Assembly (NCBI RefSeq): GCF_019956555.1
Contig: NZ_JAHBDQ010000006.1
Location: forward strand, 99,573 to 163,572
From: Pseudomonas sp. A-RE-19
Lineage (GTDB): Bacteria > Pseudomonadota > Gammaproteobacteria > Pseudomonadales > Pseudomonadaceae
DNA: 64,000 nt
Direction of reading: 5' to 3'
Position 1 is the stretch's first letter. Every line of letters starts with the position of its first letter. The translations under genes and the position numbers were made by a program. Positions 38,317 to 47,306 of the stretch are shown here, one piece after another. A model generated the notes under the pieces. The model saw only the letters and a program-made list of their open reading frames with translations, ran no database searches and was not told the origin of the DNA.

Positions 38317-38787
38317 GTGGCAGACAAACGGTACAGCTGCATTGGTTTGTATAACCCCAAATCACCGGAGAACGTCGGTTCGGTGATGCGCGCCGCCGGC
38401 TGCTATGGCGTGGCATCGGTGTTTTACACCGGCAAGCGTTATGAACGCGCCGCCGATTTCGTCACCGACACCAAGAAAGTCCACTACGACATTCCGCTGA
38501 TCGGCATCGACGACCTGAAGAAAATCCTGCCCCTGGGCTGTGTCCCAGTCGCCGTGGAACTGGTCGACGGTGCCCGCTCGCTGCCGGAATACACGCACCC
38601 GGATCGCGCCCTCTACATCTTCGGCCCCGAAGACGGCTCGCTGGATAAAGAAATCCGCGACTGGTGCGAAGACGTGGTCTACATCCCGACTACCGGCTGC
38701 ATGAACCTGGCAGCCACCGTCAACGTCGTGCTGTACGACCGCATGGCCAAGGGCAACAACACCCGCTCGGGCCCGAAATTCCGCTGA
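38317..38787 (+). CDS. SpoU/TrmH-family RNA methyltransferase
   Basis: The protein has 156 residues of the SPOUT fold. Motif 1 is NPKSPENVGSVMRAAGCYG, motif 2 YIFGPEDGSL and motif 3 YIPTTGCMNLAATVNVVLYDR. It lacks an added RNA-binding domain, like TrmL (YibK). It should methylate a ribose 2'-OH in tRNA or rRNA; the site is not predictable here. GTG is the start; no ATG is available nearby in frame. Confidence 0.88.
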   Translation: MADKRYSCIGLYNPKSPENVGSVMRAAGCYGVASVFYTGKRYERAADFVTDTKKVHYDIPLIGIDDLKKILPLGCVPVAVELVDGARSLPEYTHPDRALYIFGPEDGSLDKEIRDWCEDVVYIPTTGCMNLAATVNVVLYDRMAKGNNTRSGPKFR

Positions 38788-38880
38788 ATCACCTCATGTT
38801 CGATGGAACAAGCCGCTCGCCCGGGCAGTCAGCTTAACTATCTATTGCTGAAGCAGCCCTTCCCTGCCTGGAGACAGATC

Positions 38881-39258
38881 ATGAGCGAGTTCAATCCTGT
38901 AGAGCGTATCGAAACCACCCCGTTCCAGAGCCAATCCGTACAGAACGTTCATGGTTGGGAACGCGCGGGCTCTCTGGCAGGTGGCGTGGTCATGCTGAGC
39001 AAGGGCCTGCGACGCGGTGGCGTGTTCGGGTTGCTTGAGGTAGCCATCGGCGGCATAGCCCTGGCCCGTGGCATCACCGGGCATTGCGCGGCGAAAAGCC
39101 TGTTGGAAAAGAACCGTCAGGACATGAGAAACGCACGCGCAAGGATCGAGCGCGCCGGGGATGAGCTGAGCCGCATGAAAGCCAATGCCGAAGCGGCAAC
39201 CCGCACGGCGACTGTGACGGGTAATGATTCGTTGAACTCGCCGAAGGCCGGGGTTTAA
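38881..39258 (+). CDS. YgaP-like membrane-domain (DUF2892) protein
   Basis: The protein has 125 residues. The central part (NVHGWERAGSLAGGVVMLSKGLRRGG and GLLEVAIGGIALARGITGHCAAKSLL) matches the DUF2892/YgaP transmembrane hairpin. The C-terminal 40 residues are charged and helical. The frame opens at 38803, but the ATG at 38881 is preceded by CTGGAGACAG and starts the conserved region. Confidence 0.75.
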   Translation: MSEFNPVERIETTPFQSQSVQNVHGWERAGSLAGGVVMLSKGLRRGGVFGLLEVAIGGIALARGITGHCAAKSLLEKNRQDMRNARARIERAGDELSRMKANAEAATRTATVTGNDSLNSPKAGV

Positions 39259-39265
39259 CCTTTTT

Positions 39266-39353
39266 AGATCAAAAGATCGCAGCCTTCGGCAGCTCCTACA
39301 TTGGGATGGCGTACACCCTGTAGGAGCTGCCGAAGGCTGCGATCTTTTGATCT
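39266..39353. repeat. REP-like perfect inverted pair (AAAGATCGCAGCCTTCGGCAG family)
   Basis: AGATCAAAAGATCGCAGCCT continues through CGGCAGCTCCTACA, and its exact reverse complement follows after a spacer of about 20 bases. The right arm ends on the base before the next gene's stop codon, so it may double as a terminator between the convergent genes. Confidence 0.88.
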
Positions 39354-40583
39354 TTACTGAAGCAACTCGGTATCAAGCACCCTGGAGGACTCGCCAATAA
39401 CGCTTTGCGCGAGCTGAACGAATGCCTTCGTATCCACACTCTCCAACTGCATCGCCCCACGCAGCACATCATCCAGCGAGCGTTTGTTGCGGGTTTTCAG
39501 GCGAATCTCGCGGTCCAGTTCCTGTAGCAACACCACCGCCTTGGCCACCTGCGCCGGGTTGATCTGTTCACCGCGCAAAGTGCTGACCTTTTGGCTGTCC
39601 TTGGTCAACTTGCCCTGCAAACTCTCATAGCGATCATCACTCATGCCGCCTGCGCGGCGCACCAGTTCGATGGCGTAATACTCGGCAAACCCTTCACTGA
39701 TCCAGTTACTGCGCTGGCTGTCGTTGATCGGTCCGAACACTTGAGCCAACTCACGCACCAAGGCACTGCTACCGCTTTCGCTGATCATTGGCAGATGCGT
39801 GTTCAGGTAGATCGATTCATGCGCGGCCAGGCTGCCGCGCCACATCGGGTCGTTGGCACCGACAATCAGCAGCTTGCCGGGATGATTTGGAAACACCGCC
39901 TGCACTTGCGGCCAGACGAAAGTCAGCAGCGTCAGCACATCCATACGGTGCATGCCCTGCCCTTGGGGTGAGGCGACGGTGACTTCGGTTTCCCCCAGTC
40001 GCGTACGACGGCTGCCCAGATGACCGGCGAGCATCCAGCCAGTGGGACGGTCGAACAGGCGCGAGGCGTTATCGATCCGGAACTTGTTTTTGCCGATCCG
40101 CGGCCAGGCGGTTTCGACGCTTTTCCAACCGTTGGGCAATTCGAATTCAAGGCGTGAAACCAGCTCGATGCCGTCCTGTTGATCAAGTCTGGCGGCCGGC
40201 ACCAGATCGTCCCCACGCATCAATGCCCAAGTCGAAGTCATGCGGGTGTCGAAGCTGCCGCTCTTGCGACCATGGCTGATGCGCACGCGATAGGTGAGGC
40301 TGGCCTTGTCGGCGGTCGGGCGCCAGACACCACGGGCCTGTTTGCCCGGTGTGAGCTGCCATTGGCCATCGGCCTTGAAATCACTGTAGTGACTGCCGTC
40401 ACCCAAGTCGAAATCCAGACTGCGCACCGCCGAGCCTTGGGCCAGCGTCAAGCGCACTTCCGCCTGATCGCTTTGCGGCAACAGGCGTACGTGATAATCC
40501 AGATCGACTTTCTTCGCCGCCCACACGGGCAAACTCAGGGCCAGCAGCCCGACAGCCAACGCCCGCCGCACTCCCACAGTCAT
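39354..40583 (-). CDS. M61-like exported protein with a broken metalloprotease site
   Basis: The protein has 409 residues with a signal peptide (cut after PVWA, about residue 20). An N-terminal beta domain precedes a thermolysin-like helical part containing SNWISEGFAEYYAIELVRRAGG, which matches the glycyl-aminopeptidase (M61) SEGF motif. The zinc motif HExxH is replaced by RELAQ (Arg277, Glu278, Gln281), so both His ligands are gone and it should not be a peptidase. It may bind peptides. The ATG at 40583 has AGGAG five bases away. Confidence 0.75.
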   Translation of the reverse strand: MTVGVRRALAVGLLALSLPVWAAKKVDLDYHVRLLPQSDQAEVRLTLAQGSAVRSLDFDLGDGSHYSDFKADGQWQLTPGKQARGVWRPTADKASLTYRVRISHGRKSGSFDTRMTSTWALMRGDDLVPAARLDQQDGIELVSRLEFELPNGWKSVETAWPRIGKNKFRIDNASRLFDRPTGWMLAGHLGSRRTRLGETEVTVASPQGQGMHRMDVLTLLTFVWPQVQAVFPNHPGKLLIVGANDPMWRGSLAAHESIYLNTHLPMISESGSSALVRELAQVFGPINDSQRSNWISEGFAEYYAIELVRRAGGMSDDRYESLQGKLTKDSQKVSTLRGEQINPAQVAKAVVLLQELDREIRLKTRNKRSLDDVLRGAMQLESVDTKAFVQLAQSVIGESSRVLDTELLQ

Positions 40584-40594
40584 ACACACTCCTG

Positions 40595-40704
40595 GTGTGG
40601 CGAGCTTGCTCGCGCTAGGCTATGTAGCGGCCCCAAATTCTTTTAATCACTGCCGATTTTGTGAGTGCTACGCACTCAAGCGGGAGCAAGCGCCCTCGCC
40701 ACAC
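40595..40704. repeat. REP-like inverted pair, diverged
   Basis: GTGTGGCGAGCTTGCTCGCG and CGGGAGCAAGCGCCCTCGCC plus ACAC are imperfect opposite copies, upstream of the M61-like gene and downstream of the YcgN-family gene. Confidence 0.65.
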
Positions 40705-40705
40705 A

Positions 40706-41155
40706 TTAACCCGCGCGGAAAATCAGGTGATCTTCCCAATCGTCTTCGGCCACGCTGCCTTCGGCGAGCATGCGCCCGGACTGGGAAATACGTTCGTGAT
40801 GCACCGCCTCGCGGTCACCGCACACCAGGTGATGCCAGAGCGGCAGGTCCTTGCCTTCGCTGACCAGTCGATAACCGCAGGTCGGCGGCAGCCATTTGAA
40901 CTCATCGGCCTTGCCCGGCGTGAGCTGGATGCAATCGGGCACAAAGTCGCGACGGTTGGGGTAATCGGTGCACTGACAGGTTTTGAGGTCCAGCAGTTTG
41001 CAGGCGATGCGCGTGTAGTAGACCGCGTTGTCGTCTTCATCCTCGAGCTTTTGCAGGCAGCACAGACCACAGCCATCGCACAGCGACTCCCATTCCTCTT
41101 GATCGAGTTGATCGAGGGTTTTACGTATCCAGAACGGTTCGACTTTGGCGGCCAT
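40706..41155 (-). CDS. YcgN-family cysteine-cluster protein (UPF0260)
   Basis: The protein has 149 residues. The [18 protein letters not shown] cluster with [17 protein letters not shown] is the UPF0260 signature and probably binds zinc or an iron-sulfur cluster. The family is conserved in gammaproteobacteria; function unknown. Confidence 0.92.
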   Translation of the reverse strand: MAAKVEPFWIRKTLDQLDQEEWESLCDGCGLCCLQKLEDEDDNAVYYTRIACKLLDLKTCQCTDYPNRRDFVPDCIQLTPGKADEFKWLPPTCGYRLVSEGKDLPLWHHLVCGDREAVHHERISQSGRMLAEGSVAEDDWEDHLIFRAG

Positions 41156-41433
41156 GGCTCAAGCATCAACATCAGATGGTGAAAAGGCCGCCAGTCTAGT
41201 GCCAAGGCAGCGGCGGGCCAAGCATTGGCGACTGCCGGTACAACGACACTTGTGAGATTTCGCGCCGCCCGGTAGCTTTGCCAGTCGCAAGGAGTCGTAC
41301 CCACGTGCCATTAACGCTCAACCGCGTTGCATTCAGGTGAACGGCCCAGGCTCTCGAAAAACCCTATTGCTCCGTTCAACTGCACCCGCCGTTTTTTAGA
41401 CGTCCTCACTTTCAAACGTAAAGGAATCTCTTA

Positions 41434-42027
41434 ATGAGTGCTAACCCACGCGTTGCCGATTACGCCATTCACCCTCAGTTCACCGATCGCTGGTCGCCCC
41501 GCGCCTTCACCGGCGAAACCATCCCCGAAGAGACCCTGCTGAGCTTTTTCGAAGCCGCGCGCTGGGCGCCATCGGCGTACAACTCGCAGCCTTGGCGGTT
41601 TCTCTATGCGCGTCGCGACACGCCGAACTGGGAGCGCTATCTGGGCCTGCTGAACGAGTTCAACCGCAGCTGGGCGCAGCACGCCTCGGCGCTGGTCATC
41701 GTGATCTCGAAAACCACCTTTGCGATACCTGGCGCCACCGAAGAAACGCCGGCGCTATGGCACACCTTCGACACCGGTTCGGCCTGGGGGCATCTGGCGC
41801 TGCAAGCGAGCATCAGCGGCTGGCACACCCACGGCATGGCCGGTTTCGATCAGGAACTGACCCGTAAAGAGCTGAATATTCCTGAGGGTTATGCGCTGCA
41901 CGCGGCGGTGGCGATCGGCAAGCTGGGCGACAAAGCGACGCTGGCCGAGTACCTGCAAGCACGCGAAGAGCCAAGCCCGCGTCGTCCGCTGAGCGAATTG
42001 GCGGCTGAAGGTGAATTCACCCTCTAA
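41434..42027 (+). CDS. Nitroreductase-family flavoprotein
   Basis: The protein has 197 residues. RWSPRAFTGETIPEETLLSFFEAARWAPSAYNSQPWRFLYARR carries the FMN-binding Arg and Ser/Asn of the family. The C-terminal LPEGY-like EYLQAREEPSPRRPLSEL is also usual. It should reduce a nitro, quinone or enone substrate with NAD(P)H. AAGGAA precedes the ATG. Confidence 0.9.
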   Translation: MSANPRVADYAIHPQFTDRWSPRAFTGETIPEETLLSFFEAARWAPSAYNSQPWRFLYARRDTPNWERYLGLLNEFNRSWAQHASALVIVISKTTFAIPGATEETPALWHTFDTGSAWGHLALQASISGWHTHGMAGFDQELTRKELNIPEGYALHAAVAIGKLGDKATLAEYLQAREEPSPRRPLSELAAEGEFTL

Positions 42028-42046
42028 CCAACAACATAGAACCCAT

Positions 42047-42135
42047 GTGGGAGCGAGCCTGCTCGCGAAGGCGGTGTATCAGTCTCTATAAGTGTCGACT
42101 GACATGCCGCCATCGCGAGCAGGCTCGCTCCCACA
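42047..42135. repeat. REP/REPIN inverted pair
   Basis: TGTGGGAGCGAGCCTGCTCG and its reverse complement between the convergent nitroreductase and dehydrogenase genes. Confidence 0.9.
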
Positions 42136-42153
42136 TTTCTGATTGTGGTGTTT

Positions 42154-43086
42154 TTAATACCCGCGATTGAAATCCACTTCCCCACGCAACGCTTCGCCCG
42201 CCTGATACGCCCGCAGGTTTTCGACAAACAACGTCACCATCTTCGAGGGTGAGGTCGGTGCCGAGCTGTGGCCGGTCAGCAGCAGGCCCCACGCGGTCCA
42301 GAACGGATGACGTTGCGGCAGCGGCTCCTGACGACAGACGTCGATCACAGCTCCGGCCAGATGCCCTTCTTTCAAGGCTTCCACCAGGTCCGCATCGACC
42401 ACCGCCACTCCACGCCCAACGTTGATGAACAACCCGCTCGGCTTGAATTGCTTGAACAGGGCAGCGTCGTACAGGTCGTGAGTATTGGGGGTGTTCGGAA
42501 GCAGATTGATCACATAATCCATTTCACCGACCAGGCGCGGCAAGTCAGCCAGCGCCCCGACCTCGACAAAAGGCGCCAGCTCCCGGGCAGTGCTGGCGAT
42601 GCCATATAACTCGACGCCAAACGGCAGCAGAAACTGCGCCACCGTCTGACCGATGTCACCGGTGCCCACAATCAACACCTTGCGTCCCGCCAGGCCTTGA
42701 CCCTGCCGGTTGTCCCACTTGCGCTCGACCTGGCTGACCAGCCGCGCCAGCACTTCGCGCTCGTGGCCGAGCATGTAAGTCAGTACGTATTCGGCCATGA
42801 CCTGACCGAAAATCCCCACTGCGCGAGTCAGGCGATAGTGCCGTGGCAGGCCGTCGGCCAGCAGCGGCGTGATGCCGGCCCAGGTCGACTGCAGCCATGC
42901 AGGCAGATGGCCCTGACGCAACAGCGTCGCCAGCAAGTCCGGCTGACCGAGCCAGACCTGGCAGTCGGCGGCCTGCCGGGCCAGTTCGGCGGAGTCGCCA
43001 CTGGTCAATACTTCCAGATCAGGCGCTGCCTGACGCAACAGTTGAGCATATACAGGGTGGTCGTGTTCAGCAATCAGAACGCGCAT
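42154..43086 (-). CDS. D-2-hydroxyacid dehydrogenase
   Basis: The protein has 310 residues with an NAD(P)-binding motif GTGDIGQTVAQFLLPFG, the catalytic Arg region NLLPNTPNTHDL, INVGRGVAVVD and a C-terminal His (TGHSSAPT) in the family position. The variant with an N-terminal DHPVYAQLLRQAAPDLEV domain resembles glyoxylate/hydroxypyruvate reductase A. The substrate is not decidable. GAAAGG precedes the ATG. Confidence 0.88.
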   Translation of the reverse strand: MRVLIAEHDHPVYAQLLRQAAPDLEVLTSGDSAELARQAADCQVWLGQPDLLATLLRQGHLPAWLQSTWAGITPLLADGLPRHYRLTRAVGIFGQVMAEYVLTYMLGHEREVLARLVSQVERKWDNRQGQGLAGRKVLIVGTGDIGQTVAQFLLPFGVELYGIASTARELAPFVEVGALADLPRLVGEMDYVINLLPNTPNTHDLYDAALFKQFKPSGLFINVGRGVAVVDADLVEALKEGHLAGAVIDVCRQEPLPQRHPFWTAWGLLLTGHSSAPTSPSKMVTLFVENLRAYQAGEALRGEVDFNRGY

Positions 43087-43206
43087 GGTTCAAACCTTTC
43101 AAAAACAGTGCAGACGGCCGCCGACGGAGTATCACTCCATCACCCTGGCCATCGCCAAAATCATTCCAGTGTTTCATAAAGGCTCTGAACAGAGCCTGTC
43201 TGCCGA

Positions 43207-43500
43207 TTACATCGGGTCGTTGCGGCGCAGCAATTCTTCCGGCAAATGCTCGATGTATTCGTCTTCGGCCGGCGGCATTTGCAGGTGGTAGCCCTGCTTC
43301 TCGAGGTTTTCCAGCACCACGGTGATGTCTTCGCGCGAGAGCTTGCGCTCGGGCGTCAGCACCAGGTCGAAAGCGTGATGCGGCTTGCCGAAAGCGGCCA
43401 TCAGACTTTCCGGGACGCGCTCCAGTGCATCGCTTTTGAGCACATAGAGGTACATCTCGTTTTTCTTCAGGCTTCGATAGATGGAGCAAATACGTTTCAA
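43207..43500 (-). CDS. YcgL-domain protein
   Basis: The protein has 97 residues. [20 protein letters not shown] and the C-terminal [21 protein letters not shown] are typical of YcgL. The function is unknown; it often sits with rnd. The start overlaps the rnd stop by 4 bases. Confidence 0.92.
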   Translation of the reverse strand: MKRICSIYRSLKKNEMYLYVLKSDALERVPESLMAAFGKPHHAFDLVLTPERKLSREDITVVLENLEKQGYHLQMPPAEDEYIEHLPEELLRRNDPM

Positions 43501-44630
43501 GGCTGTTCTCCGGCGGTGGCCAGGCTGTCGAGCAGCGCCTGGCCCATCAATTCGCGGCGCCAGCCACGCAGCGAATCAGGCAATTGGTAGGGACCATTGG
43601 GGAAGCCGCTTTTGAGCAGCGCTTCCAGGGTTTTCTTGCGCAGCATCAGTTCTGGCGCGATGCTCAGGCGCTCGGCTTCAGCCTGGCCAATGGCGCGCAG
43701 CTGTTTGACCAGCGCGGCGGCTTCCACCGGCAACGGCTCCGGTACCGCCGGTGGCCATTGATCAGGCGCCACACTGCCAGAGCGCTTGATCAGATCAAGC
43801 AGAAACTCGCCGTCCTGACGCACGGTACGCGGGTGCATGTCTTCGATTTTCGCCAGCGCGCCGAGGTTGTCCGGTTGCGTGCGCGCCAACGGCCACAGGG
43901 AATGCTCACGGACAATGCGGTTGCGCGGCAGGTCACGGGCGCGGGCTTCGCGTTCACGCCAGGCGCACAGTTCACGCAACACGGCGAGTTGGGCGCGGGA
44001 CAGCTTCCAGGCCAGTTTGGCATCGCGATAGACCTCGTACGGGTCGACCTCGCGACGCAGGTTGGCCACCAGCTCGGCACCGTCCTCCAAAACCCAGGCG
44101 TATTTTTCGTCGGAAAGCTTCGGACGCAGTTGTACGAAAACTTCCGCCAGGTGCAAGGCATCTTCGGCGGCGTAGCTGATCTGGGTGTCGGACAGCGGAC
44201 GTTGCAGCCAGTCGGAACGGGTCTCGCCCTTGGGCAAGTCGATGCCGAGCACTTCCTGCACCAACCGCGAATACCCCATGGAAAAACCAAGATTCAGGTA
44301 AGCGGCGGCCAGCTGGGTGTCGAACAGCGGCGTCGGCAGGCTGCCGGTCAGGCGCAGCAGGACTTCGAGGTCTTCGCTGCACGCATGCACGACCTTGACC
44401 ACCGCCGGGTTCTCCAGCAATGCGGCCAGCGGCTGCCAGTTGTCGATGGTCAGAGGGTCAATCAGGTAAGCGCGTACGCCATCGCCGATCTGCAGCAGGC
44501 CTGCAATCGGGTAAAAGGTGTCGACCCGCATGAATTCGGTGTCGAGGGCAACGAATGGCAGCTGCTGCCACTCGGCGCAAAACTGACCGAGGCTATCGTT
44601 GTCGCGAATCCAGTGAATATCGATGGCCAC
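43497..44630 (-). CDS. rnd: Ribonuclease D
   Basis: The protein has 377 residues. The DEDD exonuclease domain ([37 protein letters not shown]) leads to one or two HRDC domains in the C-terminal half. It trims 3' ends of tRNA and other small RNA. The frame extends to 44732, but the GTG at 44630 (GTG-GCC-ATC-GAT-ATT) gives the usual length with GGAG upstream. Confidence 0.94.
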   Translation of the reverse strand: MAIDIHWIRDNDSLGQFCAEWQQLPFVALDTEFMRVDTFYPIAGLLQIGDGVRAYLIDPLTIDNWQPLAALLENPAVVKVVHACSEDLEVLLRLTGSLPTPLFDTQLAAAYLNLGFSMGYSRLVQEVLGIDLPKGETRSDWLQRPLSDTQISYAAEDALHLAEVFVQLRPKLSDEKYAWVLEDGAELVANLRREVDPYEVYRDAKLAWKLSRAQLAVLRELCAWREREARARDLPRNRIVREHSLWPLARTQPDNLGALAKIEDMHPRTVRQDGEFLLDLIKRSGSVAPDQWPPAVPEPLPVEAAALVKQLRAIGQAEAERLSIAPELMLRKKTLEALLKSGFPNGPYQLPDSLRGWRRELMGQALLDSLATAGEQP

Positions 44631-44753
44631 ACGGCTCTCCCTTGAAGAATGGCGCGCAGTATATATCGCCCCTGACGATTTCCGCGCATCCACTGAACAA
44701 GAGCTTTGGCGAAAATACCTGCTGGACAGCAAGAATAGTCTGACAGGGGAAGA

Positions 44754-45416
44754 CTAACTGCCCTTACGCAACACGTAGACTCGCATCCGGGCGCAACCCG
44801 GCAGGAAGTCCTGATGGCTGAGCAAGTGGAAACCCGCCTGCCTGAACTCGGCCTCAAGCTCGGCCTTGCTCGCCTGCGGCTGGACCTGTGCGCCTTCCAC
44901 ACCTGATCGGCGGAGCTTGAAATGCGCATCTACTCGCACCGCCACAATCACCGTATCGCGACTGACCCGATGAAATTCACCCAACATGGCCAAGCGATGC
45001 TCAGGACAGGCGATGTGTTGAAACAGTTGCATGCAAATAATGCAATCGACCGCGTTCGCCGATAAACCGATGGTGAAGGCCGAGCTCTGGAAGGTCTTGA
45101 TCCGCTCCAGCAGATGCTGCGGATGATGCGTACGGGCGTGATCGAGCATGTCCTGCGATGGATCGGTCGCCAGAATCACCCGGTTCGCATGCTCGGCCAG
45201 TACCGACCAGAAGCGCCCGGCACCGCAGGCCACATCAAGAATCAATCCCGGCTCACCAGCGACCTGGAGCGCATTACGCACCAGTCGCTCATCGCGCCAG
45301 AACGTCAAACGCCCCGCCAGGCCACGCGGTCGCGGCTGATGGCAGACGCGGGCGTGTTCCTGATCGTAGCGCCGGGCGAACTCCAGTTCGATGGCGGATG
45401 GGGGCTGCGCAGACAT
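44754..45416 (-). CDS. Class I SAM-dependent methyltransferase
   Basis: The protein has 220 residues. Motif I is LILDVACGAGRFWSVLA, followed by ILATDPSQDMLDHAR and VDCIICMQLFQHI. The substrate is unknown. The start at 45416 is an ATG; a TTG at 45422 is possible. It stands between rnd and eptA without overlap. Confidence 0.85.
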   Translation of the reverse strand: MSAQPPSAIELEFARRYDQEHARVCHQPRPRGLAGRLTFWRDERLVRNALQVAGEPGLILDVACGAGRFWSVLAEHANRVILATDPSQDMLDHARTHHPQHLLERIKTFQSSAFTIGLSANAVDCIICMQLFQHIACPEHRLAMLGEFHRVSRDTVIVAVRVDAHFKLRRSGVEGAQVQPQASKAELEAEFRQAGFHLLSHQDFLPGCARMRVYVLRKGS

Positions 45417-45489
45417 GTGCAATGGCTCTTATTGGAATATTGGCTGACGGCAAATTAACGATCAGGGCGTGAAAAAAAGGTCGGCGGGC

Positions 45490-47139
45490 TCACTTTTTGG
45501 CCAGCACACCGTCGCTCACGGCACCGCGACATCCGGCAAACATGTCCAGCCCCGGGTTATAGACCTTGCTGCTGACCTCCAGCAGACCCAGCATCGAATG
45601 GAACAGATTGTCCTGGCTCAGGGGTTTTTCGCGACCCTGTTGCAGGCAATGGGTGTCCACCGAGAACGACTTTTGATAACTGTCGGAGAACCACGCCAGC
45701 ATCGCTACATGCTTCTGTTGTTCCGGCGCCAGCATGTAAGGCGTGCCATGAAGGAACAGGTTGTATTCGCCCAGCGACTCGCCGTGGTCCGACAGATAAA
45801 GCATGGCGGTATCGACTTTGCCCTGATTACTGCGCAACAGATCGATCAGGGTCGACAGCACATGGTCGGTGTACACCAGCGTATTGTCGTAGCCATTGAC
45901 GATGCTTTCGCGGCTGCAATTGTTCAGCGCATTGCTTTCACACACTGGCGTGAAGTGTTCGTACTCTTTCGGGTAGCGCTTGAAGTATTCCGGACCGTGA
46001 CTGCCCATTTGGTGCAGTACCAGCACGGTGTCTTTATCCAGCGTGTCGATGAAGTGCTGCAAACCTTGCAGGAGAATTTCATCGCGGCACTCACTGTTGG
46101 CACACAGCACCGGGTCTTTCAGGTTACTCACATCATCAACAGTGACCCGATCGCAGGTGCCTTTGCAGCCCGACTGATTATCGCGCCAGATCACCTCGAG
46201 ACCGGCGTGCTTGAGCACGTCCAGCAAACCTTCCTGATTCTTTGCCTTACTGGCGTTGTAATCCTTGCGGCCCATATCGGAGAACATGCAAGGCACCGAC
46301 ACAGCCGTTTCCGTGCCGCAAGAATGCACATCGGTGAAGGCAATCAAACCGGCTTCTTTATTCAGTTTCGGCGTGGTGTCGCGGTTATAACCCAGGATGC
46401 CGAAGTTCTCGGCCCGAGCGCTTTCACCCACCACCAGTACCGTCAGGGATTTACGGTCGTGGGCCTGCCAGGCTGGAGTTTTCCGGGCATCTTCACCCAG
46501 TTTGGCAAAAGGTTGCCGTGCAGACACCACTTGCTCACGCAGGTACCCGGCCGAGGCACCGATGTAGTTGCTCGGCACCACCATCAGGCGTAATTCATGG
46601 TGATTGCGAAACAACGACGACAGGCCTTGATAGTTGACCAGGGCGACACCGCCGATCACTGCAATCGATGCGACACTCACCAGCACTTTACTTAATAGCT
46701 CACGGTGCCAGCGACGGTAACTGACGGGAATCTTCCACAACAACCACGACGGCAAGACCCCGAGAAACACAATATAAATAAACAACTTCACGGAGAGTAA
46801 GTCGCGCACTTCCGTGGCATTGGTTTCTGCCAGGTTACGCAACATACCGGCGTCAATCAGCACACCGTATTGGCTCATGAAGTAGGCGACACTGGCGCTG
46901 ATCATAAAGATCAGCGTCAACACGGGCTTCATCACGGGCCGGAATGCCAGCAAGGTCAGCACAATGTTGAAGGCCGCCAGGATCATCAGCCCAAACGCAA
47001 CACGCATGACGATACCTTGACCGTCTGCGGCGGTGATATCGAAGAGGTGTTGCCAGAGAACCGAATTGAACCCCGCCAATAAAAAAGTGCTGGCAATCAA
47101 CGTCACCCATTCAGGGCGCACGGCTTTGAACTTCAACAT
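45490..47139 (-). CDS. eptA: Phosphoethanolamine transferase (EptA type)
   Basis: The protein has 549 residues: five N-terminal membrane helices (about 10-175) and a periplasmic sulfatase-like domain. Glu239 (VVGES) and Thr278 (CGTETAVSVPC) are the metal and phospho-acceptor residues; SDHGESLGEYNLFLHG completes the metal site. It transfers phosphoethanolamine to lipid A and lowers binding of cationic peptides such as colistin. The start at 47139 (MLKFKAVRPEW) matches the family; AGGAA lies 12 bases upstream, a loose fit. Confidence 0.92.
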   Translation of the reverse strand: MLKFKAVRPEWVTLIASTFLLAGFNSVLWQHLFDITAADGQGIVMRVAFGLMILAAFNIVLTLLAFRPVMKPVLTLIFMISASVAYFMSQYGVLIDAGMLRNLAETNATEVRDLLSVKLFIYIVFLGVLPSWLLWKIPVSYRRWHRELLSKVLVSVASIAVIGGVALVNYQGLSSLFRNHHELRLMVVPSNYIGASAGYLREQVVSARQPFAKLGEDARKTPAWQAHDRKSLTVLVVGESARAENFGILGYNRDTTPKLNKEAGLIAFTDVHSCGTETAVSVPCMFSDMGRKDYNASKAKNQEGLLDVLKHAGLEVIWRDNQSGCKGTCDRVTVDDVSNLKDPVLCANSECRDEILLQGLQHFIDTLDKDTVLVLHQMGSHGPEYFKRYPKEYEHFTPVCESNALNNCSRESIVNGYDNTLVYTDHVLSTLIDLLRSNQGKVDTAMLYLSDHGESLGEYNLFLHGTPYMLAPEQQKHVAMLAWFSDSYQKSFSVDTHCLQQGREKPLSQDNLFHSMLGLLEVSSKVYNPGLDMFAGCRGAVSDGVLAKK

Positions 47140-47306
47140 GGTGATCGGCTGTTCCTGAAAAGAAGCGCCTTCGGCAAATGTGAAAATTTCATTTCCCACG
47201 GCAGCACGAGAGCTTATGCAGTCAACCATCAATTTTTCGTGAAAAAGAAGCCAACGAATAGTTGGCTCATGGCATCAGGCCAAAACTTTCAACCCTGAGA
47301 CGGGCT

